Assembly: GCA_030247855.1 (NCBI GenBank)
Contig: JAPDRN010000125.1
Location: 1-64,000 of the forward strand
From: Knufia peltigerae
Taxonomy: Eukaryota > Ascomycota > Eurotiomycetes > Chaetothyriales > Trichomeriaceae
Direction: 5' to 3'
Length of the DNA: 64,000 bases
In this document: positions 56,101 through 64,000 of the stretch, in pieces
Position numbering within the stretch: the first letter of the stretch is position 1
Layout: each line of letters opens with the position of its first letter
Translations under genes and position numbers: made by a program
The notes under the pieces: model-generated
The model's input: the letters and a program-made list of their open reading frames with translations, nothing else
What the model was told of the DNA's origin: nothing
Database searches by the model: none

Positions 56101-56277
56101 AGCGTCAATGCCAATGAAACTCGGCCAAAGTCTTCAGGAAAAGGTGTCTCCGGACTAGGCGACAAGACTTTGACCACGACAACGGAAGAAGGGCGAATCT
56201 GGGTGTCGTTTCACGAGGGCTTCTCGAATGCTGTTCGAAAACCCATTACACTCAAAGAGTTTCTTGATGGATTTTGA
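53163..56277 (+). CDS. CTF18: Alternative clamp-loader subunit Ctf18
   Basis: Large subunit of the Ctf18-RFC complex, which loads PCNA and supports sister-chromatid cohesion and the replication checkpoint. Two exons, 53163-55777 and 55836-56277; 1018 aa. The N-terminal about 275 residues are disordered with a basic KKKRR patch. The AAA+ module follows: MWTEKYRAKKFTDLVGDE, Walker A GPPGLGKTT (about 344-352), NASDDRS, Walker B VVVDEVDG (about 409-416) and sensor 1 LILVCND. The C-terminal domain ends in FFGRVI...RIWVSFHEGFSNAVRKPITLKEFL, the tail expected to bind Dcc1-Ctf8. The single intron (GTAAGT...CTCAG) lies before PLDTLLTYHLDGKVAPVRYA. Confidence 0.95.
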
Positions 56278-57346
56278 GATGGATTCTAGAAGAATTGAAT
56301 GAGAGAATTCTTGAAAACATGCCTCCGAGGATTCGTGTGCCTGCTTAGGGAGGTAGTAGGAATGAATGTATGAATGAGAGGATGAGAGAAGTGATGAGAA
56401 AATGCAACTCGAGGATGAGACGAGAAACTGAAGAACAGCCCAAGATTGTTCTTTTCAGAAGCATCATCTAGTAGAGAATGGAGGTAATTTGCCGTTGGAA
56501 AAGTACATACTTGTCGTCGTCATCGTCATCGTCGTCGTCGTCGTAAAGAATGCCATGTTACTACTATTTTTTTTAATCGAGTGAAAAACAGAGAGATTAC
56601 CCTGGGTAGAGTGCACTACTAGATATTGAGAGGACTTACTTATAGTTTTGTCGTCGGAGCTCGTTCTGCCCAGTTGTAAGGAAAAAGCATTTCGGGTTTC
56701 CCACGAGCAATCAAGTCCCGCAAGTATCAATGACGATAATGATGAATGATACGGAGTACCTTGAGGAGTTCTTTGAATACAAAAGTCGTACTGTTTTGTT
56801 TTGACTCGACTCAATCTCGCGAGTACACAGTACAGAATAAGGGGAGTGGTAGATCCTACTACAGAACCTCTCTCCTACCACAGCACCAGCACCAGCCACA
56901 GCACATATTACCGCCATTGCCGGCTTGCTTAGTCTCCGTACCGGACACTTTTGTCGCCAACACCGGGATACCGAAGTATGCAGTATGGCAGGGGTCGGGA
57001 TGGGTTTCTCTATTTGCATTCCGAACTCGGTATCAACAAGCACCAAATTAAACGAACCGGGAGGGTTTCCATCGACCGAGTACCAATCACTCCTCCCGCA
57101 CCACCCTCCCCCCAGACAGGTACCCAAAAAGTATACATAGCCCCCCCGGCGACACTTGTGTTACTCCGTAGGTATGAGAAACCGAGTGCGGGACGAGAAT
57201 ACAAAAAGCAGGAAAAAGAGAGAACCGATCTCTTCGGCGCACAAGATCAAAAGACTGCAGGGATTCTTCTCTTATTTTCTTCTCTTCTCTTCCATCCTAA
57301 GTTGATAGTGGTCAAGCTCGAAGGGTCCAAAAGTACCAAAAAAAAG
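56278..57346. other. Intergenic region upstream of the cyclase gene
   Basis: Contains a GTC/ATC trinucleotide tract (about 56512-56543) and TACGGAGTA words at 56750-56758 and 57162-57170 (as TACTCCGTA). No supported ORF. Confidence 0.5.
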
Positions 57347-58156
57347 ATGTCTTTGCTTTTACAAGCCCTTTCCCAGAAAAACATTCGGATCATCGACCTG
57401 GCGGTGCCGATGCAATCCGGCATGGCTCACTCGGCGGCCAGCGTGCCCTTCAGCATGGCGCTGAGCCGACGACACGGCGACCACGACCGGACGGGACAGG
57501 GAGGGACGGCGGCCAACGCGGTCATCATCACGGGGGACCACGTGGGGACCCACGTCGACGCCCTCTGCCACGTGGCCAGCAAGGGGGTCCTGTGCGGCGG
57601 GGTGGCCGTGGCCGACGCGTGCGTGGGCGGCAAGTTTGTCAAGCTGGGCGCGGAGACCATCGCGCCCATGGTCTGCCGGGGGGTCCTCTTGGACATTCCG
57701 GCCCTGAAGGGCGTCGACAGGCTCGAGGCGGGTTACGGCGTGACGGACCGGGACCTCGTGGAGGCGTTGGGCGACACGCCCTTGAACGAGGGGGACGTCG
57801 TGCTCGTGCGCACCGGTTGGATCCAGTTGTACGGCGACGAGGTCGCGTTCCTGGGCGACGGGACGGGCGTGCCGGGCGTGGACGCCAGTGGAGGTCGGTG
57901 GTTGGCGAACCACGGAGTGAGGGCCGCGGGCGGTGACACCATCGCCTTTGAGCAGGTCGCCTTGGGCCCCAAGGGCCGGCAGAGGCCGTGTCACGGCATC
58001 CTGCTGTGGGAGAATGCCATCCACATCATCGAGGTCCTGGATCTCGAGGAGTTGGCGAGACAAAGGGTCAAGGAGTTCATGTTCGTCTTGTCGCCCTTGA
58101 AATTGGTCGGTGCCACTGGATCGCCCGTTAGACCTTTGGCTGTGATCGAGGGGTGA
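57347..58156 (+). CDS. Metal-dependent cyclase/kynurenine-formamidase-like hydrolase
   Basis: Single exon, 269 aa. Cyclase family (PF04199 type): the metal-binding GDHVGTHVDALCHV motif (about 64-77), the early IIDLAVPMQSGMAHS block, VLVRTGW (about 148-154) and HGILLWENAIHIIEVLDLEEL near the C-terminus are present. Known members hydrolyse N-formylkynurenine or act on polyketide or mandelamide-type substrates; the substrate here is unknown. The gene is intronless and visibly richer in G and C than its neighbours, with strong G/C third positions, which could reflect acquisition from bacteria or simply codon bias. Its 3' end is about 300 bp from the end of a Zn2Cys6 regulator gene. Confidence 0.88.
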   Translation: MSLLLQALSQKNIRIIDLAVPMQSGMAHSAASVPFSMALSRRHGDHDRTGQGGTAANAVIITGDHVGTHVDALCHVASKGVLCGGVAVADACVGGKFVKLGAETIAPMVCRGVLLDIPALKGVDRLEAGYGVTDRDLVEALGDTPLNEGDVVLVRTGWIQLYGDEVAFLGDGTGVPGVDASGGRWLANHGVRAAGGDTIAFEQVALGPKGRQRPCHGILLWENAIHIIEVLDLEELARQRVKEFMFVLSPLKLVGATGSPVRPLAVIEG

Positions 58157-58451
58157 AAACGGTCGGTCAACCGGACCAAACCAACCGACAACACCGGAAC
58201 TCGACACAGCCTAAAGTGGCGGTGAGAGTATGATGTTGCGAGACATACATTGGCTGAACATGCTCTCTGCTTTCGGTAGATTCATGCTTGCCGTTGTGAC
58301 TTTCATCATGTGTGAAGCGAGAGGTGCCGAAATGCTGCACAAGATATGTGATGATTGTGTGAGACACGTACTTTTTTTTTGTATGTGAACGTAGGAGGCG
58401 TTGATACAGTGTCAGATAGCTTTGCCAGGACAGACCACATCATCACCAGCA

Positions 58452-60180
58452 TCATCCCAACATGCCGAGAAAGTTCCAGTCAAAACCTTCCAGATCGATC
58501 GTCTGGTCGTCGGGCAATTCGTTTGGTAAAATACCGTACTTGTGCTCCGACCATATCCGCAGCAAATCGTACACGACCGACGCACCCATCCTCGTGTAGA
58601 TCTGGGGTGAGATTTTCTTGTCCTCGATGTACAGGAGTTTCTGGATCGTCTCGGAGGCCTTGCGGTGGATGTCGTCGGGGGAGGTGACTGTACTTTTCAG
58701 AGCCTGCCGCGCGCGGTCGATGCTGTCTTGGAGGACCTCCGACTCGGCGCTGTAGCCGGACCGCAGGAGCTTGACCAACACCAAGGCGCTGTAGCACATG
58801 GCGTGACGCACGCACGCCGGGACGATGGAGAGATTCTGGCTGTAACAAAGCTCGATGAGGTCGCAGGCGTCTTGCCTCGCGCTCTCGACGAGGCTCAACA
58901 TCTCGGGGGACACGAGCATGTCGTCCAGCAGGATGAAGCTCCACAGTTGGAGACGCGAGGTCAGGAAGGCCGTCCTCACGACGTTGTCCATGTCCTCTAG
59001 GTGCTGCGCCTGCAAGGTGGAGAAGTGCTCCCCCCAGACCTTGACCATGTTCAATCGCGTTTCGGGTTCGAGCATGCCCGACGGAGTCGACCCGTTGGTG
59101 CCGATCGCCAGGTTCGCCTGCATGGACATGTGGTAGACACGGCACAGTTGGGAAAGCCTCACGCCGACGACTTTGCTCTCGAACGCGTTCAGGAGGTGGA
59201 TGTCGACGATGATCGACGGCGGTACACCACAGATGGCGGACAACTTTTGGTTGACGACGAAGCAGGAGAGCCACGTGGTGGTCTTGACTTCTTCGTCTAC
59301 GTTCAGGGCACTCTCACTCTCCAACGACCCGTGGGCGTGGATGTGAGTCTGGGTCGGACGGTGAAGGCCGAGCTGTAGAGCCATCTGTGTCGCGATACAA
59401 CCGTAGTAGTGTGATGCGTCCTCGTTGACGGAAGAGACCGAGAAGGGCCACATGGCCATGATCAGCAACGCTTGAACCTTCTCGACGTACACGGGCCGCG
59501 AGTGAAGCGTCTCTGCCAGCATCGCCTTGACCGCGGGTGCGAGCTGCGACCGAAGCTTCCAGCTGGCCGCCGTGGTACAGATGACCCAAAACAGCAGGCT
59601 GCATTTGGAGTAGACGGCCTCGGCGGAGCGCGTCGTCATTTTGAACGGCAGGTACTGATGGCACCGAGCGAAGTACGTTCTGAAGTGCTCGTTGACTTGG
59701 CCATAGGTGAGGGCCACCCCCGTGTTGGTGCGGTACGCGGCGGTTGGCCCACCCAAGGCCATGGAGCCAGGCTGCGACAACACCAGTGGATTCAGAGGGC
59801 CTTCGCCGTTCGGTTCCGCGAGGCTAGGTAGCTGTGAGGTCCAATTCGGCGAGACAAGGACGTCGCTACTGTGTTCATGTGACTGGTTCGAAGACCCGTT
59901 GCTCGGGGTTGCCTCGCGGAGAGCTTGCTGTAACTCTTGGATCTTGGAGGACATCATCTGAATAGACCTCGCCTTGGATGTGCGTTTGAAAGAGGCGTCG
60001 AACACACATGGTAGCTTGAGCGCCTTGCAGCGTGTACATCCTTCCGAGGCATCTCCGCCGTATTCGCACCTGTTCGCGGAAGTAATGAGTACCACCGAAA
60101 AACATGCATGCTTCAGGGAACAGACTGGGGCCCTACCTGGCTTTCCACTGGCGGCACTTGGTGCATGCTTTAGCCTTCAT
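58452..60180 (-). CDS. Zn2Cys6 transcription factor (gene 2)
   Basis: Two exons, 60180-60137 and 60069-58452; 553 aa. The zinc cluster sits right at the N-terminus: C-TK-C-RQWKAR-C from exon 1 and the join, then GC-TR-C-KALKLP-C from exon 2, so the intron lies within the cluster. A short coiled-coil (about 50-70) follows, then the fungal-specific middle domain (about 120-420). Convergent with the cyclase gene, which makes regulation of that gene a possibility but not shown. A perfect 29-bp tandem duplication lies 117-174 bp upstream of its start codon. Confidence 0.9.
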
Positions 60181-61440
60181 GGCGACAAGGCTGGCGGTGG
60201 TAACGATGTGCGTTTGATTGACAGAGAGCGATGCTGAGTAGATTTGCGAGACTCGGCGCCGGTGTTGCAGTCTACGAGATAAGTCATCTATTATGGCAGC
60301 TCGCTATGAGACGAGTGGGAGAGAGCAGCTCGCTATGAGACGAGTGGGAGAGAGCAACTCGTGGTCGTGGAAGGGGAGGGTCATTTCAGCCTTGCAGGTT
60401 TTGCGGAGTTGGCTGCGAAAATCTCAGATGGTCCGAGTATTAGTACCTGTACATTCGGTCGTCGTAAGCCATCCAGGCGCAGACTTCTGCCCAGACGAGG
60501 GAGAAGGAGGCCTCAGACCACAGAAGGTGACAATAGCTCGAGTCGACAGAGGGAGTTGTTGGTTGTACAGTCAGCATATTGCGGAATCGCAATGCCAAGA
60601 GTCCAGGCTTCCCGTTCTCGGTCTCGATGGGACTGAAGAAGTACCACAGGTCATGGCCCATGTTTGCCTCGGATCCTCAGACGAGTTGACAATGCTCTTC
60701 TGGGATTGTGGCGGGCATTATCGACTCGATGTAGTCCTCCGGCGCGTGGCTGAACTCGGTCTCGAAGGGGACTTGCCCATGAGACCAAGATGGAAGGCCT
60801 ACAACAACACGTCTCTATGTTTGTATGGAGTAGAACCGCCTCTGCTTGTGTCAGGAGAAGCGGGGCTTGACTGTTTCGGCCAAGTCATTCAGTGAGAAGC
60901 TTCACTTACATTGATCAGTCTAATGGCCTTAGAGATCACGATGTAAGCCGCCATTCTTGGAATATGCTCCGGGACCGTCAGAGACTCGATGATTCAGGCC
61001 CCCTGCTCATCACTAGGCCGGAGATACACGACGCCGAATCTTGTCGTATGAATATATATGGGCTAATGGGAGATCTTGAAACTGCGACAATAGTCATGAA
61101 TTCGTCACTGACACTGAATAGCTAAGTTATCATTGACGTCTTGACGAAGATGTCGTTGATGTTTTCTGCCAAGTCGACGTTGCACAGGAAACAAGGCCAC
61201 AAAATACTTCATACAGAGTAACTCGAAACCATTCCCACAAGGCCCTCAATATGACAGGTGGTGTGGTACAGAAATGCTGGGTCCACCCATAAACATACCA
61301 TGTGAGAGAAGAGAGAAGCCACCAGCATGCGTGTCGCGTTGAAACAGAGGCGGTCCATGCTCATCGCCTCCACCTGAGGGGTGTAGCCAACACCAATGGA
61401 ACCAACAAGCCCATCCACCGCAGTATCAAGACATTCTAGT
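60181..61440. other. Intergenic region upstream of Zn2Cys6 gene 2
   Basis: Contains the 29-bp tandem duplication. A 200-codon plus-strand frame (60293-60895) starts inside it but has no recognisable domain and was not called as a gene. Confidence 0.45.
60297..60354. repeat. Perfect tandem duplication of 29 bp
   Basis: Two identical copies (60297-60325 and 60326-60354) of a unit containing TATGAGACGAGTGGGAG, followed by a short degenerate start of a third. Lies in the presumed promoter of Zn2Cys6 gene 2. Confidence 0.9.
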
Positions 61441-61791
61441 TCAGAGTTCGAATTTTGTGGCCTCGCCCGTTGCTCCGACGATCGTGTTGCAATAGCGGGT
61501 TTTTCCATGGCTTATTGTACATACATAGTTGTCAAATTGGGCACCCATGCCAGCTACGTCTTTCAATTAGTGATTTTGGTATTCCTAGGTGAGATTTGCT
61601 TTCATACCGAGATCAATCTCGATAATTCCCTTGGCTTTGTTTGCGGCGTGATCAAAGTCAAGCTTGGCCAACATTTTTGCTTGGGACGTTCCCGCTAGAT
61701 TATACAGGAAAGAAAGAGGTACGACTCTGTTTGAGGCAGCCGAGCGCTTGGTTGTCTGGGTTGGGATGGTTTGTTTTTTGGTTGGTGCCAT
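61441..61791 (-). CDS. Small hypothetical protein, two exons
   Basis: Proposed exons 61791-61608 and 61553-61441; 98 aa. Start MAPTKKQTIP; exon 1 ends ...KGIIEIDL at a GTATGA donor. A CTAAT branch and GACGTAG acceptor join it in phase to GMGAQFDNYV...GATGEATKFEL and a stop. Basic N-terminus, no signal peptide or membrane segment. I do not recognise a family. Support is only the consistent splice signals and phase, so it could be a chance arrangement. Confidence 0.33.
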
Positions 61792-64000
61792 GGCGACTCT
61801 AATTGTGATCGGAGTTAGCAGATAAGGGAGCAGGGTATTCCTAACCAAAATCATGTCTCTTTGCTTGAGCAATTGCAAGGAACAAAAGGGCAGTTGGATT
61901 TATGTGTGTGAGGGATAGGGTGGGAGGGTACATCCGATGAGACACCGTCAAGATCATAGTTGAGGGCAGCTTTCCATTCAACAAGGCGCCATGCACTCTT
62001 TCCCTCATCTGCCAACGGACTCGAATCGCAGTTTCTCCATGAACAGAGATCGCAGAGTGGATCTTTATTGACGGCAGGACATGGCAGTAGCATAAGAAAG
62101 TCCAGCTTGTCACAAGTCAAGGCTCACCGGGCTTACTTAATGTTGCTAGGACAGAATGCTGAAACCACAGTAAGAACGATGATGCCCGTGCTAACATGGC
62201 TCCTGGTGAACATTGTCGATGGAGGGCCGGGGCGGCAGGAGCACTTCCTGCTCCATTCCAGCATGGATAAGAAGTCGCGGTAAATGACGATGCCCGAGAG
62301 CACGTTGTGAGATGTATAACCACGGGAGACAAAAATGACTGGCCACCACAGAAAGCTTTCGGATCGGCTTTCCCTGGGCAATTCGAGAGTGTTTCGCGGC
62401 GGAATGTACAGTACACTGACGGATGGGAGTCACCACGGTTCGGAGCAGATGCAGTGCTTCGGGCGTAGTGTCGACTATCTACAAGGCATTAGCTGAGCAA
62501 CAGTGTGAGTGATCTTGTGACATTGCTTGATAATGTCGTACAAAAATGATGATCACCACTTAGCAGCAAGCAGCCTGCGACGCGCTAGTCAGCGAGCACC
62601 TATACATCAGCTAGGAGAGTCTGTGCCACCTCCAGAGAATGGTCGTCATGAAGGAAGCAGCATACCGAGCATGGGAAATGTCGTTTCCATCTGTCCCACG
62701 AACACGAATGTCATGAAGCTCTTGATGTGGAGCAATCAACAACCACCGGGTTGTCAGGCGGCGGCACTCGTGGTTACAACCAGAAAGGACATTCAATGAA
62801 ATGTGGCCTATTCTGTTGCATGAACTGGAAGGTCATCGCTGCCACCGATTGTGGCATAGATGGTTGGTCAGGAATTCGACGTCAGATGTGAGTATTGTCG
62901 TACAGTGTTAGGCCGGTGAAACACATCGGATACAGACTCGGGCACACGGCGGCTAGAAGGTGATGCTGATGGCGGAGACCGCTCGAGTACAGAGATAGTG
63001 ATGCGAGGAGAAATCTCGCTGAATCGGTAGCATTGGATTGCAGCTCGAAGGATTTGACACCTTGATCTGGCTTTGCCTCTTTCCCATATTGTATTCAAGG
63101 CATCTTGGCTTCTTGTTTCTAGCGCAGATCGACATGATACGACCCAATATTGCCTGTCCGGTAAGCCTCGACATTATGATGCATTGTTGAAAATGGCAAA
63201 AGTCGTCAGGTGAATCAAGTGCTCAGGAATCAAAAGCCAAGCGCAGGACAGGGAAAGAAAGGCGTAGAACGCCAGCCTTGAATAAGACAACGGACTCCTC
63301 AAACTGCCACAGAGACTTTAATCAAGTCGCGGTATTTCGCGACGTCTGGGTCAATATCTGAGTGCTCAGTCACGGTGGTCTTCAAGCAAGCCGAGAACAA
63401 CAATCTGTCAAGGGCTGGCTCAGTAAGCAAGGTCGGCAAAGGACAGTCAATCAAGAACAGCGCATCTCAGCTGCAGTGCAACCCACCATTGCCTCGGAAG
63501 TGGAGAAAGAAAGAAAAGATGTCCCGGAGGCGCGCACGCTACCCAGTCGCGGGCTAGACGTCAATCAATGACTGGACATGAAACACCTGGACTGCAATCC
63601 GAGGGCAAATGAGACTGCTTTGGAGGCTCTTGTTGTTGCGTACATGAGGAGGAACGCCGGCAAAGAGTGAATCAGTTCTTCAACCCCCATCCTCCTGCAG
63701 CTTTCCAGCAAATCCTCGTTGCAAAAGACCCCGCAATATAGACTCCTCCCCCTTGCGATTTTATGCATAATCTCTCGCTTTCGTTGTCTTTCCCCTGCTC
63801 CAAAGCGATGTCGAATGCAGCTCCAAGGCGAATCTCCTCATCACAAACATTCTTCCATTACTTGTGATGGAGACACAACGTGGGATCCGATGATTCTAAG
63901 CGGTCCACACCAAAATCGATGAGGAGCATAGTAGCTTGCATCGCCCTAAACGGTCGCTTATCCGTCGGAAGCATCGCCCGCGGTGCCCAGGTGCACGCTC
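61792..64000. other. Terminal region without supported genes
   Basis: Only short ORFs (up to about 107 codons) on both strands, none with a recognisable domain or a chain of consistent splice sites. The window may end just before a gene. Confidence 0.45.

Noticed and set aside
60293..60895. 200-codon plus-strand frame beginning inside the tandem duplication
   Set aside because: The first residues come from the duplicated promoter sequence, there is no recognisable domain, and the opposite strand is equally open in places.
1..64000. CRISPR arrays, integrons, prophage or bacterial operons
   Set aside because: No regular spacer arrays and no bacterial gene organisation; introns and gene families are fungal throughout.

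Overview
This window reads as nuclear DNA of a filamentous ascomycete (Pezizomycotina). Protein similarity suggests a Eurotiomycetes-like lineage such as Chaetothyriales, but that placement is inference. The evidence is many short introns (about 48-80 nt) with GTAAGT-type donors and CTAAC/CTGAC branch sites, fungal-only families (CFEM, Zn2Cys6 activators, APSES factors) and house-keeping proteins of fungal type. I see no phage, CRISPR, plasmid or bacterial operon structure. All exon joins below were worked out by hand from splice signals and reading-frame continuity.

Layout. 0.6-4.8 kb: a large laccase-like multicopper oxidase, convergent with a CmcJ/AsaB-family oxidoreductase. 5.5-11.2 kb: an APSES/ankyrin cell-cycle factor (MBP1-like), then on the minus strand an eight-exon three-RRM RNA-binding protein. 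12-24 kb: a dense house-keeping block with SAICAR synthetase, a CIA30-type complex I assembly factor, APC5, COX13, a DUF3429 inner-membrane protein, glycerol kinase and the sterol 3-ketoreductase ERG27. 25.6-35.5 kb: a membrane-anchored CFEM protein, a Zn2Cys6 regulator and a Sec7-PH ARF exchange factor. 36.8-42.5 kb: a secreted zincin-like protein without HExxH, and the SWIRM/ZZ/SANT remodeller subunit RSC8. 42.5-48.5 kb: a 6-kb gene-poor stretch rich in the 9-mer TACGGAGTA. 48.5-61.8 kb: a membrane protein of unknown function, a zinc-ribbon-like protein, CTF18, a metal-dependent cyclase, a second Zn2Cys6 regulator and a small hypothetical gene. The last 2.2 kb holds nothing I can support.

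How parts may work together. Growth and cell-cycle functions recur: MBP1, APC5, CTF18, RSC8 and ADE1. The MBP1-like gene has three ACGCGT (MCB) boxes within 160 bp of its start, and CTF18 has one 136 bp upstream, which suggests an autoregulated MBF regulon represented twice here. COX13 and the DUF3429 gene share a short divergent promoter, as do the CIA30 gene and APC5.

The most interesting unexplained signal is a recurring intergenic module built from three words: TCACGTGA, CGAGGCTGA/TCAGCCTCG and TTTGGCG/CGCCAAA. At two sites 33 kb apart (5219-5272 and 38657-38718) the nine-base arms form an inverted repeat around the E-box, with the TTTGGCG box following. Related arrangements occur upstream of ADE1, upstream of the first Zn2Cys6 gene, and in the gene-poor region.
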